From positions 1 through 41,219 of the forward strand of contig JAQWLH010000253.1 in NCBI GenBank assembly GCA_029247405.1: a stretch of DNA of 41,219 bases, written 5' to 3'. The DNA is from Mariniblastus sp. (GTDB lineage Bacteria; Planctomycetota; Planctomycetia; Pirellulales; Pirellulaceae). The first letter of the stretch is position 1, and each line of letters starts with the position of its first letter. Shown here in pieces: positions 8,613 to 18,355 of this stretch. The translations under genes were made by a program, and so were the position numbers. The notes beneath the pieces are model-generated. The model was not told the DNA's origin and did not search any database. It saw only the letters and a list, made by a program, of their open reading frames with translations.

Positions 8613-9157
8613 CTCTTCTCCTCCGAAGCATCTCAAGATGTCTGATCACCGAATTTGGGCGAAAAGGGGTCGATGTTGCTTGAAATTACCGAATAAAATT
8701 GGAAATCCTGCAGCTTAATAAGATAACAGGCAATCTCGGCAGTTCAAGGTGTTTGGGAGTTTTTAGCCGAATGAGTCGAGTTTGCCGGACTCTTTTTATA
8801 GTGAGATTCTTACCCTTGAGTATCAGAAAACTCAGACCTCGATTTGAGAATGCAAGCACTTCGACCGAGCTTGACCGTGTGTCGCGTTAATTACCATGCT
8901 GGGCCAAGTGAGATGATCCCAGTTCTGGCCGCCGGGACTTTTCGATTAACCTTGGTTGTGATGGAGGTTTAACGCCGGCAGGCAGCAGTTGAGCCCATCA
9001 AATCAATGTTAAATATCTCTGAAAATCCGAGTCGGCGCTTACCACGCGATCCCATATTCAATGAAGATGATCTCTCGGTAATCGCAGGTTGTCATGAACG
9101 ATGCATTGTTGGTGGGCCTCATCTGTGAGCCCGACAGAAGGTCAAAACAAGCGGGTT
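8613..9157. other. Long intergenic region, nothing recognised
   Basis: About 545 bases between two minus-strand genes. One imperfect hairpin (GGGCCTCA / TGAGCCC, near 9117-9136) lies just past the methyltransferase stop, but it has no T-run, so it is not a convincing terminator. Short frames look non-coding. The ribosome binding site of the TIGR03000 gene sits at the low end, and its promoter is presumably here. Confidence 0.5.
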
Positions 9158-10420
9158 TTAAAGATTCTTTTTAACCGCTTTCACCGAGAGATTGTCAAAT
9201 TTGGCCGTTCCGGTGGAGCCGAACATGCCAATGCGAACGATGCCCTCGCGTGCTGAATGGGGCACGCGGATATTTCGACTTTGCGTCAACCAGGAGTTTG
9301 TGCCTCGGTAAGGTCCAAGTAAATGCATCCCTAATTCTTGTCGTTCGGCATCGTAAAACGAGATTGCCGCCACTGGTAAATCTTTTGGTCTGGGGCCAAG
9401 CACAACATTTTCGCAAGCGAACGAAACGGAAAATTTAACTACCGAAACCTCTCGGCCGTCGATCGAAAAGCCTTGCATGACTTGGGCTAACTGTCCGGGC
9501 ACGCTGTTCTTGAATTGAACAAAATGTTTGCCACTGGGGGATTGATCGCTTTGTTCGAGCGTCAGTTGTCTTTGGTAGTACCAGCCCTTGGCGAAACCAT
9601 TTTCATCGAGCCCCTCTTCGAAATCGCCATTGAGGAGCGAAGGGTTGGCAGGGTCCGGCAAGACCCGGCGTTTCACTTCTGCTGCGCCGGTCATCGGAAC
9701 GAACAAAGTTGGTCGAAGTGCGCGACGCACCATTTTACCATCTTTTTTTTCCATCAAATATAATGTTTGCTGGTGCCGTTCTCCCATCGGCACAATGATC
9801 GTCCCTCCCTCTTTCAATTGGTCGATCAGTGGTTGTGGAATGTCTTCTGGAGAGCAAGTCACGATGATTTTGTCAAACGGCGCGTGTTCCGCCCAACCTT
9901 TGTAGCCATCACCGATTTTGGTCAGCACGTTTTTGTATTTGAGTTTTTTGAGAACTTTCGCTGCCGTCTTGCCAAGTCTTTCAACGATCTCGATCGAGTA
10001 AACTTCTTTTACCAGTGGACTTAGAATTGCCGCCTGATATCCGCTTCCGGTGCCAATCTCTAAAACCACGTCGGTCGGTTGAGGGTCAAGCTCTTGGGTC
10101 ATATAAGCAACGATGAAAGGCGAAGAGATCGTTTGGCTTTCACCGATCGGAACACCAGCATCAAGGTATGATTGAGAGCGGCGGATTTTTCTGGGTACGA
10201 ACTCGTGGCGTGGTGTGGCGAGCATCGAGCGAATGACTCGTTCATCTTTGACGCCAGCGCCCTTGACCGCAATCTCAACCATTTGCCGCCGCATCTTTTC
10301 GAACTGTTGCTCATTTTGCGGAACGGGAGTCGCCAACGAGAACTGGCAAAGAAGTGCCACAACCAACCAGGTTGTGATTGAAACGCCGGTCATTGAAGAA
10401 AGCAGTGAAGGAAAACGCAT
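9158..10420 (-). CDS. pcm: Exported protein-L-isoaspartate O-methyltransferase with a C-terminal extra domain
   Basis: PCM methylates isoaspartyl residues in damaged proteins using S-adenosylmethionine, starting their repair. The core (about residues 38-245) has the family marks: MLATPRHEFVP, the substrate motif GESQTISSPFIVAYM, the SAM-binding loop VLEIGTGSGYQ (118-128), and PFDKIIVTCSPEDIP. Two features are unusual. The N-terminus is a signal peptide (TTWLVVALLCQFSLATP), so the enzyme is probably exported. About 160 extra residues follow the core, starting at LLNGDFEEGLDENGFAKGW, and resemble a carbohydrate-binding-like jelly-roll. The ATG at 10420 is chosen over the upstream codon at 10474 because GAGGTGA lies just before it and the signal peptide begins there. 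It is divergent from the CPBP protease gene. Confidence 0.88.
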   Translation of the reverse strand: MRFPSLLSSMTGVSITTWLVVALLCQFSLATPVPQNEQQFEKMRRQMVEIAVKGAGVKDERVIRSMLATPRHEFVPRKIRRSQSYLDAGVPIGESQTISSPFIVAYMTQELDPQPTDVVLEIGTGSGYQAAILSPLVKEVYSIEIVERLGKTAAKVLKKLKYKNVLTKIGDGYKGWAEHAPFDKIIVTCSPEDIPQPLIDQLKEGGTIIVPMGERHQQTLYLMEKKDGKMVRRALRPTLFVPMTGAAEVKRRVLPDPANPSLLNGDFEEGLDENGFAKGWYYQRQLTLEQSDQSPSGKHFVQFKNSVPGQLAQVMQGFSIDGREVSVVKFSVSFACENVVLGPRPKDLPVAAISFYDAERQELGMHLLGPYRGTNSWLTQSRNIRVPHSAREGIVRIGMFGSTGTAKFDNLSVKAVKKNL

Positions 10421-10541
10421 TGTCTCACCTCGATACGATTGATTCTGTTGCTGGCACGGATGGATGAATGACACCCATGCCGAAAACGATTATAACCTTC
10501 AAAAAGCCAATGACTAACAATCAAGCCATGACCTGTGTTTC

Positions 10542-11297
10542 ATGACCCAAACTGAGTCACCATCATCCAGTGCAGTCCCATTTGTCCTGCCTTTTGTTCT
10601 GTACATGATTATCGGCATGTTTCCGGTCGATATCATGGGATCTTTTGAGGGCGATGGCTTTAGCGATTCTAAGATACCGGGGATCACTCCCGAAACCTGG
10701 TATTACATCCTGAAAATCGGTTTGCAAATTGCCGTTTGTACGGGTTTGTTGATTTATTTTCGCAAAGTTTATCTTCAACAGTTTCCATTTCGGATCTCGC
10801 CACTCTCTTTTGTGGTTGGTTTTTTCGGGGTGATTCTCTGGGTTGCGGCCTGTTATCCACAGGCGGAACTGAAGTTGATTGAGTTGGTGCCTCAATGGAT
10901 CGATTTTGATCTCAATCGCCCCTCATTTAATCCATTCCTGATTCAAAGCACCTCTGTTTTGGGGCTGTTTTTGACGGTGCGATTCATGGCACTGGTTCTT
11001 GTGGTCCCATTGGTGGAGGAATTGTTCTTGAGGGGATGGTTGGTTCGCTGGATTCAGAACCCTACTTGGCAAAACATCGGCTTTAAAGGTCTGTCGGTCA
11101 CGGCATTGTTTGCTGCCAGCATCTATGGCGTGGCGGCTCATCCGCTCGAATCCATCGCCGCGTTCCTTTGGTTTGGAATGGTGACCTGGTTGATGGTCAA
11201 GACGAATAACCTCTGGGATTGTGTTGTCGCACATGCAGTTACCAATTTGTTGTTGGGTCTCTACATCATTTGGTTTGAGCAATGGCACCTGTGGTAG
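10542..11297 (+). CDS. CPBP-family intramembrane metalloprotease
   Basis: A 251-residue membrane protein with about six to seven helices. The three catalytic motifs of the CPBP (CAAX protease / bacteriocin-processing) family are intact: EExxxR as EELFLRG (E159, E160, R164), a histidine after a helix (GVAAH, H200), and HxxxN as HAVTN (H231, N235). Family members cleave within or near membranes. This length and the EELFLRGWLVRW segment suit the group labelled CAAX prenyl protease-related protein, often seen with exopolysaccharide or exosortase loci. The neighbouring O-antigen ligase-like gene is consistent with an envelope role, but no exosortase is in the window. The gene is convergent with that neighbour. 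ATG start, no clear ribosome binding site. Confidence 0.86.
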   Translation: MTQTESPSSSAVPFVLPFVLYMIIGMFPVDIMGSFEGDGFSDSKIPGITPETWYYILKIGLQIAVCTGLLIYFRKVYLQQFPFRISPLSFVVGFFGVILWVAACYPQAELKLIELVPQWIDFDLNRPSFNPFLIQSTSVLGLFLTVRFMALVLVVPLVEELFLRGWLVRWIQNPTWQNIGFKGLSVTALFAASIYGVAAHPLESIAAFLWFGMVTWLMVKTNNLWDCVVAHAVTNLLLGLYIIWFEQWHLW

Positions 11298-11407
11298 TCA
11301 GGTATCGAGTCGGGTACGTTTTCAAATCTGCGAACCCGGCGGAATCAAAGTCGACTCGGGGCAAGTGTAATCTAGGCCAGCTCCCGTGCATTGAAAGGAG
11401 GTTTTTA

Positions 11408-12847
11408 TTACCGCTGTAGATGTAAACCTGGGGTTGCGAATGTCTCATGGAATAAGGCCGGACCAGTGGCTTCAACCCGGCTGAGAACTTTAAACGGCTG
11501 CGTGTTGCTTTTGATGTTGTTGATCAGTCCCAAAAGAAAAAACATGTAGGTATGTTGCATTGGGATAATCGAAACATCATGGAACAATCCATTGACGAAG
11601 TAGCAGACTAGCATGACGACGCCGATCAAACCGAATTGGCGTGCCCAAAGATCTAGAGATTCATTGTTCCAGATGTTCAAGCTTGTTCCGGCCATCAAAA
11701 TTAACATCAGCACAAGTGCGAATAACCCTACCAATCCAGTTTCTGTCAGATAGGTCAGAAACACATTGTGCTGCATCAAGTCTTTAGTAATTAAAAGTGG
11801 CACTCCCGAATTTGGATCCGTCAAATAAGGGTTTTTGGCTTTTGCGTATTGGCCAAAACCGCAGCCCATCAGAGGGCGGTCCTCGAACATGTTTTTGGCG
11901 ATGAGGAAAAACATGGGGCGCATTTGAGCTGACTTTTCCATTTCATTTTGCGTAACGTTTACGTCTCGTTTGAAAGAGAATACTTTTTCCGAAATGATCG
12001 GGAGCAGCAGAATAGCTAACGAGGTAGCTAGAATGATCAGCATTCCACGTGCTCTCTGTGTGGATGGAAGCCAAATAAACAGAGCGCAAGCTCCGGCCAA
12101 TCCCAGCCATGTGCTTCGCGTTAGTGTCGAATAAACCCCGATCGCCATGATCAATGCCATGGTCAGGATTAGAGCCCTTCCCCCAGTTTGGCAGCGAGGC
12201 CACCACATCAGCGTAAAGCAAAAGCAAGTTGTCAAGAAAATTCCGTTTGACACAGGGTTCAGAAATGGCCCGCGTCCACGTCCGAGGAATTCGGTTGTTT
12301 CAGAGTGCATGATGTAGCTGGGGACGATGACGGAGCTCAGGCCTTTGACTTCAGCGATAGCTGTCAGCCCCAGATAAAGGCCGAACAGAGCCATGGTGAA
12401 GGCGATGAACTTTAAATCTGATACCTGCAGTCGGCTTGTGCGCATCACCCAGTAAAGCGATACCGGCATCAAGTTGAAAAATAGCAGGCGAGAAGCCGGC
12501 ATGTTATCGAGGATCCGCCAGTTGTGCGTCACCGTGCTCAGCCCAATGATTCCCAGCAAAACAAGAATCGAAACGTCTAGCCGGTTGAGCGGTCGGAGAT
12601 CTTCTTTTTGCGTTAAATACAGATATCCAAAGACCCCGAAGGTCACTAGTAAGAGAAGTCGATCCAAAGTAATCGGGATGGGGCCGACAGGTGCGTTGAA
12701 GAAATCATGGCCAAGGACAGAGCCGCTGAGAACAACAAGGAGTCCGGCGATAGGAATCGGACTCAGTTGAATGGAGGGTTGAAATCGTACCCAGGCGCAA
12801 AGGCACGTGACGAATAACGAAATGATAATCAGAAATATCATTTCCAT
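11408..12847 (-). CDS. O-antigen ligase / polymerase (Wzy_C) family membrane protein
   Basis: A 479-residue polytopic inner-membrane protein with eleven or twelve hydrophobic helices. The Wzy_C core is visible as GRGRGPFLNPVSNGIF, then a TLTRSTWLGLAGACALF helix. A large periplasmic loop holds FEDRPLMGCGFGQY and DLMQHNVFLTYLTETGLVGL, the typical GxGxxxF...HNxxL...E.G pattern of the family. Such proteins ligate or polymerise lipid-linked glycans for surface polysaccharide. A TTG at 12865 could start the frame; ATG at 12847 is chosen as the more usual codon, and a second ATG follows two codons later. No other polysaccharide genes are adjacent, so the substrate is unknown. Confidence 0.85.
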   Translation of the reverse strand: MEMIFLIIISLFVTCLCAWVRFQPSIQLSPIPIAGLLVVLSGSVLGHDFFNAPVGPIPITLDRLLLLVTFGVFGYLYLTQKEDLRPLNRLDVSILVLLGIIGLSTVTHNWRILDNMPASRLLFFNLMPVSLYWVMRTSRLQVSDLKFIAFTMALFGLYLGLTAIAEVKGLSSVIVPSYIMHSETTEFLGRGRGPFLNPVSNGIFLTTCFCFTLMWWPRCQTGGRALILTMALIMAIGVYSTLTRSTWLGLAGACALFIWLPSTQRARGMLIILATSLAILLLPIISEKVFSFKRDVNVTQNEMEKSAQMRPMFFLIAKNMFEDRPLMGCGFGQYAKAKNPYLTDPNSGVPLLITKDLMQHNVFLTYLTETGLVGLFALVLMLILMAGTSLNIWNNESLDLWARQFGLIGVVMLVCYFVNGLFHDVSIIPMQHTYMFFLLGLINNIKSNTQPFKVLSRVEATGPALFHETFATPGLHLQR

Positions 12848-13062
12848 CTCAGGTCCCGCGAACAATCCCAGTCAATTTGCCGATGTCAACGCCGCGCCCC
12901 GGTAACATAATTCCGGCACGCGCCATCGTCCTTATCGTCATGGGATTGGCAGGCAGTTTGCTTGAAACATGAAAGAGCGGATAATCCGCAAAGTCACGCT
13001 AGATGAATGCCCTCGTTCTCTTTTAAGTGACGGGCTCGCATCATTCAGTTTGAATCGCCGGC

Positions 13063-15867
13063 CTAATTTACAACTTGAAATTTCATCTCGGGATTCAGCG
13101 AAGCAGTTTTGTTGTTGCCCAAGTCTTCCACTCTTAAATCAAGTCGATAGTTTCCGGGAGGCAGTTCGCCAATTTGGATGGGAAAATATAGATAGAAATC
13201 ACGACGTCTTTGCCGCACAACATCTTCGACGATCGGGTATTCTGCCTGCTGAACTGCCCTGCCCTGCTCGTCATAAACGACATAGCTTCCTCGAAGTTTT
13301 GTATGGAAATTCGTTTGGAAATTTTCAACCCTTGCGTTGGACAAGTAGTTTTCGACTTCGCAATAAACCAGAGTTCTCTGCCCGGGCTTAAACGAATTGC
13401 TGGAGAATGGCGTAAACTTTCCAAATCCAGAAATCTCGGAACAAAATGCGCCGTTGGCAACACTGAGTTTAGCGATTGCCTCCAAACGCTCGACAGCTTT
13501 TCGCAGGTGGTGAAGTGTTTGATAAGCGGCATTGTGACGGTCCATCTCTGAAGCGTCTGATTCTTGAGGCAGCATCATTGAGATCGCGTCAAGCTGGTGC
13601 TGCCAATAATCACGTTCTGGGTTTGCCATCTCCGTCTGGTCTTTTTCGGTGGATCGCAATTGGCGCTGTAGTACTTCGAGTAATCGCAAGTTGACCTCCA
13701 TACCATTTCGGGTCAGTGGGTCGACCTCGTCAGTAACTTGGCTGCGAACGTTTGCGATCGTTTCTGCAAGTTTCAAGTCCCATGGCACGGTGTTGTCGAT
13801 GACTTCGGCAACCAATGTTGGTTTATCCGAGGGTAGCAGCGTGTCCCCGCTATTCACAGGAACCTCTGTTGTCTCTGCCAAATCAGATCTTGGGGATTCT
13901 GTCGCTTTTGAATTTGCTGGGGCTGTTTCAGGAGCGGGGGAAGCAGGTGGCTTGGGATTCGATCCCTCAATAAGCTCGGTCCCTGAAGTCACCTTGGTTG
14001 TCACGGGGGCAACCCATGAAGCGGAGGTTGCGTTGTTGTCAGGGTTTTTCCATGCTGCGAAGTCGGATGTGGCAATCTCGGTTTGATGGCTGGCCGGCGA
14101 AGATTGGCTGAGAATAAACTTGTTGGGGATTTCCATGGATAGATTGTTATCCGGAACGTCAATCGACGTTGGTGGAGCAAAATCGGAATTGACCAATTGG
14201 TGGTTGCAGTTGGCGACAAAATTATTTTCCGCACACTCAGAGCAACGCGCTTTGACGCTCGCTTCTTGAGTTGACGTAATCGCTGGGCTAACAACTTCAG
14301 CCCACTCCTGATTATTTAAATTTTGATTCTCAGGTTTTTCATTCTCGCTGGCATCTGCCAAGTCCGCTGCGACACCATTGGTGTGCGTCCGCTGTATTTG
14401 TGACTCTGTGAGCGCTGAGTCAAACAGAGCCGCGGGGGCAACCTCAGTCGGTTGCGGAGTGAATGAGGCGTGAGCGACCTGGTCCATTTCAGGATGCTCT
14501 GCAAACGGTGGAAAAGTTTCATTGTTCATCGTCGCGACGATCACAACATTTTCTGACTCTATCGGTTCGGAAGGTATGGATTGGACAAACCCAGTTTGTT
14601 TGACATTGAACTGGGGGGCAGTAGGACTGGCTCGTAAAACACAGGATCCGTCACATTGGTTGAGCTGGCAGGACTGGCACAACAGCTGCGGCTTGAATCC
14701 AGGATATTCTGTCTTGGGGATTTCTGCGATTGAATTGACTTCGGCCAGGGCTGTTTTGATCTCCCCTCTAGGAGCTTGGGTTAGCTCGCCCTGGGTTGCA
14801 ACGATTGGGTTCTCTGGTGTTGCTGAGATAGGTTCAAATGCATTCATTCGTTGTTGGCTTGGCCTCGGCCGAATTGAGCTTTGTGCAGTTTGAGATTGAG
14901 TCGCTGGAATGTTCGGATTTGACGGCCGCATTGGTTTTAATTCAGTCCGAAGTAAATTCGCTCTCAGTTTGGCTTGATCATTTATTTGATTCACGCCTTC
15001 GTGGAAAATCGGTGCCAGAGGACGCTGGCCCGTTGGTGTGGGCAACGATTGAGGTTGAGGGAACGCGATTGGTTCTGCGTAAGGAAGTTCTGGCTTAAGT
15101 TTTGGCTTCATGCAGTCACACTCGACATGACCACAATTCCCGGGTGAGTTTTCTTGCTCAGGCTGTGGGCTCAGCGGCTGCATTGCCGAAAGCTTGATCG
15201 CTGCAGACGTTGCGGCGGTAATTGGGGCCGCCGGATTGTCCGGTCTGAGTTGCGATGGAGTCGTTGGGGTCAATCGCAGCGGCTCGCGAACCGCTGCAGC
15301 TGCCATAACGTCCAATCTTTTAGCCCCAGATAGGCTTGAATTTTTGGTTTGTGAAATGGGGGAATTGCTTGATGTTTCAAACTGATTGGAGGCTGGGAGG
15401 TTTTCTTCAAGGGTTCGCGCTGCACCGGTTGTCGCCGATTCAATCGAATCTTTGATCGGGGGCGCCGGGGGTGAGACGAAATCGTTCTCTCGATTAGATA
15501 ACTCGCGATTGCTTGTCTCTTGAGCGACGAAAATGACTTCTGAAGTTACCTCGTCAATGATGTCACTGGGATCTTCTTCCATCGAAACATCCTCAACCAA
15601 TTCGCCACGCAGTTCCAGCAATTCGTCCAAGGCGATCTGTGGGTCGTTGACGAACCGGCCTTGCGTTTCGGGTTGCTGAAGAGTTTTCCCAACATCCGTT
15701 AATTCAGGTTCTGCGCTTGAATCAGGGGCTTCGATTGCCAAAAAGTCGTTATTGATGAACGCTGAAAAATTGTGGAGCTTTGAACATCCCGTTTGTAGGG
15801 TGCCAATGGAGATTACAACCACGAAGACTTTGAATAAATTGGGGCAAACCAGATTCCGTTCCGGCAT
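13063..15867 (-). CDS. Large putative lipoprotein with three cysteine clusters
   Basis: A 934-residue protein without a family I recognise. The N-terminus is a lipoprotein-type signal (VFVVVISIGTLQTGC) with the lipid-accepting Cys at 28. Residues 30-700 are low-complexity and rich in Ser, Thr, Pro, Gln and Glu, probably disordered. Within them are three compact Cys clusters: C245/C250/C252 (CGHVECDC), C397/C400/C405/C409 (CQSCQLNQCDGSC) and C542/C545/C554 (CSECAENNFVANC). The end (about 790-934) looks folded: helical, then beta-rich around RTLVYCEVENYL, GSYVVYDEQG and LPPGNYRLDLRVED. The ATG at 15867 has AGGA eight bases upstream. It follows holA on the same strand after about 330 bases. A surface or periplasmic structural role is possible but not shown. 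Confidence 0.75.
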   Translation of the reverse strand: MPERNLVCPNLFKVFVVVISIGTLQTGCSKLHNFSAFINNDFLAIEAPDSSAEPELTDVGKTLQQPETQGRFVNDPQIALDELLELRGELVEDVSMEEDPSDIIDEVTSEVIFVAQETSNRELSNRENDFVSPPAPPIKDSIESATTGAARTLEENLPASNQFETSSNSPISQTKNSSLSGAKRLDVMAAAAVREPLRLTPTTPSQLRPDNPAAPITAATSAAIKLSAMQPLSPQPEQENSPGNCGHVECDCMKPKLKPELPYAEPIAFPQPQSLPTPTGQRPLAPIFHEGVNQINDQAKLRANLLRTELKPMRPSNPNIPATQSQTAQSSIRPRPSQQRMNAFEPISATPENPIVATQGELTQAPRGEIKTALAEVNSIAEIPKTEYPGFKPQLLCQSCQLNQCDGSCVLRASPTAPQFNVKQTGFVQSIPSEPIESENVVIVATMNNETFPPFAEHPEMDQVAHASFTPQPTEVAPAALFDSALTESQIQRTHTNGVAADLADASENEKPENQNLNNQEWAEVVSPAITSTQEASVKARCSECAENNFVANCNHQLVNSDFAPPTSIDVPDNNLSMEIPNKFILSQSSPASHQTEIATSDFAAWKNPDNNATSASWVAPVTTKVTSGTELIEGSNPKPPASPAPETAPANSKATESPRSDLAETTEVPVNSGDTLLPSDKPTLVAEVIDNTVPWDLKLAETIANVRSQVTDEVDPLTRNGMEVNLRLLEVLQRQLRSTEKDQTEMANPERDYWQHQLDAISMMLPQESDASEMDRHNAAYQTLHHLRKAVERLEAIAKLSVANGAFCSEISGFGKFTPFSSNSFKPGQRTLVYCEVENYLSNARVENFQTNFHTKLRGSYVVYDEQGRAVQQAEYPIVEDVVRQRRRDFYLYFPIQIGELPPGNYRLDLRVEDLGNNKTASLNPEMKFQVVN

Positions 15868-16195
15868 TTTCTTATCCTGCGTTAGTTCACTTGCATTGAG
15901 TCGAAGCGTTTAAGTCGAACATTTCGATAGATTCGCGCAAGAATAAAATATGAATCAAATATTTTACTTGCACTAAGATGCCCCTGAAATTTTCAGGGCA
16001 TATCGTCGCGAGGTTAGAGAAATCAATCCTTCGCGGCAAGGCTCAATGAGCCAGCAATTAGTTGCTGGCATCCTGAATTCTTGTTTCCTGCAAGAATCAG
16101 CCAAATCACAGGCGGTTAGCGGCGTTCTGCCGGCAAATGATTGTCCAGCGTCAGGTACCGATGAAGGAGTTTGCGATGGGTGCTTCAGGCTCGGT
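15868..16195. other. Intergenic region with one AT-rich-loop hairpin
   Basis: Spacer between holA and the large lipoprotein gene. An inverted repeat at about 15978-16001 (ATGCCCCTGAA / TTCAGGGCAT, one bulged base) could form a hairpin, but no T-run follows on either strand, so I do not call a terminator. The promoter of the lipoprotein gene should lie here. No gene is recognised. Confidence 0.45.
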
Positions 16196-17278
16196 TTAGG
16201 CGACCTTTGATTGCCCGAGCTCCTTTGACATTCGCACAATTAGTTTTTCCAGGACGAGACGGCCTCGGTCTGCCTTCGAGTGAGAACGCTTGAGCGCAAG
16301 GTCGGCTTCGAGCAGCCAATCATAAATCAAGTCGGCGCGAACTCGTCCTAGCTGTCGGATCCGACCTTGGGCAGTCTCGACTTCGCCGCCCCAGACTCGA
16401 AAACCGGCTTCTTTGATCGCTCCTGCGAGATCGGGTTTGCGTCCATTTCGTAGCTGTCGCATCACGATTTCGGATGCTTTTCCATATCGCCGAAATGACC
16501 AGGATAATTGTCCAAATAAGGCGAGAGGGTGTTCACCACTTCGCAGTAGTTGTCCAAGCAGTTCCAAGGCACGGCCTGCGTCGCCGTCGGCTGTGCAGTC
16601 AATGACCTCCCACATTGTTCGGGCTCGCCAACCGCCAATAACTTTTTTGATCGTCGCTTGGCTAACCTGGCCTTTGTCATTGGCATACAGCGATAGCTTT
16701 TGCAGCTCCTGATCCATTCGGCCAAATTCGCAATCGGTTAGATCAATTAAAGTCTGCGCTCCACCGGCTGGCAATTGAAATTCATAGACAGCTTTGGCAC
16801 GAGCAACCAGCCAGTCAGCGGTCTTTTTTTCATCTCGCTTCTTGTTTTTGCCTCCGAGGCTCGGAGCGTCGCAGCGAATTTGTAAGCCTGATTTGTGAAT
16901 GGCTTTGTAAAGCCGCGTATTGCTGGCCCAACTGTCGACAAGCAACACGAGAAGTCCAGAACTGCCGACGTAATCCTCGATTCGTTCTCGATTCTCACTA
17001 ACAAATTTATCGGCGTGGTCCACCACAACAATTCGTGGTCCGTCGCCACCGAAAAGTGAACGGGTCGACAACTCATCATGGACGTCGGCCCACAAGGCGG
17101 TATCTGAATCGTATTGAGACGCGGCAAAATCCGCATCATCACCGGTGATCGACTTAATCAGAAACTCAAGAGCCAGTTTCTGTAAAAACCGTTCGCTGCC
17201 AAATACGGCACAGACGCCGGTCGGCGGATCGGTCAGTTGCTGTTCCAGCAAATCAAATACGTGAATGGTTCCTTGCAT
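16196..17278 (-). CDS. holA: DNA polymerase III subunit delta
   Basis: HolA is the delta subunit of the clamp loader, which opens the beta sliding clamp and places it on DNA during replication. The 360-residue protein has the family layout: a degenerate AAA+ domain (CAVFGSERFLQKLAL in place of a working Walker A, then LSTRSLFGGDGPRIVVVDHAD and LLVLLVDSW), a middle segment with LIDLTDCEFGRMDQELQKLSLYA, and a helical C-terminal domain with RTMWEVIDCTADGDAGRALELL. The length fits. ATG start at 17278 with GGGAGG immediately before it, closer than normal for a ribosome binding site. It is divergent from the SIMPL-domain gene. Confidence 0.92.
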   Translation of the reverse strand: MQGTIHVFDLLEQQLTDPPTGVCAVFGSERFLQKLALEFLIKSITGDDADFAASQYDSDTALWADVHDELSTRSLFGGDGPRIVVVDHADKFVSENRERIEDYVGSSGLLVLLVDSWASNTRLYKAIHKSGLQIRCDAPSLGGKNKKRDEKKTADWLVARAKAVYEFQLPAGGAQTLIDLTDCEFGRMDQELQKLSLYANDKGQVSQATIKKVIGGWRARTMWEVIDCTADGDAGRALELLGQLLRSGEHPLALFGQLSWSFRRYGKASEIVMRQLRNGRKPDLAGAIKEAGFRVWGGEVETAQGRIRQLGRVRADLIYDWLLEADLALKRSHSKADRGRLVLEKLIVRMSKELGQSKVA

Positions 17279-17415
17279 CCTCCCAGCAGAACAGAAAAAG
17301 AAACTGTTTTCCAGTAGACCGCAGGCGAAATCGAGGATGTGGCAAGATTGGCAGTTGCATAGAATTAAGGTCTGACAATCACCTGACCCCGTCTATTTTC
17401 GAATATGAGATCACC

Positions 17416-18240
17416 ATGAAAGTTACTCGGTTGTTTAACCTGGTTCACATTCCGCTGTTACTCCTGCTTGTATTTGCAACTGCCCTGCCCTGCTTCGTTA
17501 TGGCCGACGAGGGGCAACCCCCAACCATCAAAGTTTCAGGATCGGCTGAAATTCGCACCGCTCCCGACGAAGCCGTTTTGACATTTTCGATCGAGTCGCG
17601 TGAAGAGAAACTTGACGATGCCGTCAATGATAATGACTCACGAATCAAAGCAGTTACTGCTTTCCTTCAGGACTCTAAGGTCGAAGCCAAGTACATTCGC
17701 ACACAAGTGATTTCGATTCGCTCGATTTTCGATTCCGAAAATAAAAACTCAGCTTGGAAGGGACAGATTGCACAGCAGCTTCCCAATGCTGCACCAAGGC
17801 CTCTCATTGTTGTGCCCGATAAACAGAAAAAAATCAAACCGATTGGATATATCGCTAGGCGACAACTATCTATCACGATCAAAGATCTCGAAGCATTTGA
17901 GGATATTTATCGCGGGCTCATTGCGAGGGGAGTCAATGATGTTGGTGGAATTCAATTTCGAACCACAGAATTACGTCGATTTAAAGACGAAGCGCGTTTA
18001 AAGGCGGTGCGTGCAGCACGTGAAAAGGCTACCGCAATGGCCGGAGAACTCGGCGCGAAGTTGTCTTCGGTTCAGGCAATCACAGAAAACAGTGGTTCTG
18101 GATACATGAATTTTTCACAAAATAATATTTCTTCAGCAGCCTTCAACGACTCTGAGAGTAGTGTGGCTGCCGGCGAAATCTCAATTTCTGCCCGCGTCGA
18201 GGTTGTATTCCAATTAGGTGAAACTTCCATGGATAAATAA
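17416..18240 (+). CDS. Exported SIMPL-domain (DUF541) protein
   Basis: A 274-residue protein with a clear signal peptide (HIPLLLLLVFATALPCFVMA, cleaved before DEG). The SIMPL domain starts at IKVSGSAEIRTAPDEAVLTF and includes YIARRQLSITIKDLEAFEDI, GVNDVGGIQFRTTELRRFKDEARLKAV-type residues and a final ISISARVEVVFQL strand. This is the standard DUF541 order. Bacterial members are periplasmic or outer-membrane associated, form oligomers, and have been linked to oxidative stress and envelope function, but their exact job is unclear. An upstream ATG at 17405 is out of use because it hits a stop after four codons. The gene is convergent with the amidohydrolase gene. Confidence 0.88.
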   Translation: MKVTRLFNLVHIPLLLLLVFATALPCFVMADEGQPPTIKVSGSAEIRTAPDEAVLTFSIESREEKLDDAVNDNDSRIKAVTAFLQDSKVEAKYIRTQVISIRSIFDSENKNSAWKGQIAQQLPNAAPRPLIVVPDKQKKIKPIGYIARRQLSITIKDLEAFEDIYRGLIARGVNDVGGIQFRTTELRRFKDEARLKAVRAAREKATAMAGELGAKLSSVQAITENSGSGYMNFSQNNISSAAFNDSESSVAAGEISISARVEVVFQLGETSMDK

Positions 18241-18355
18241 TCAGGGCCTCGATCTTGCGTCGATGATTGAAGTGAAATTCATCAAACCGAATCAACGCGA
18301 CAATTCGCGAATGCCTCGAGTGAGGCCGAAGCCTAAAAATTGCTTACTTCAAAAC

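Noticed and set aside
15978-16001. Hairpin downstream of holA as a terminator
   Set aside because: The stem has a bulge and no T-run follows on either strand.
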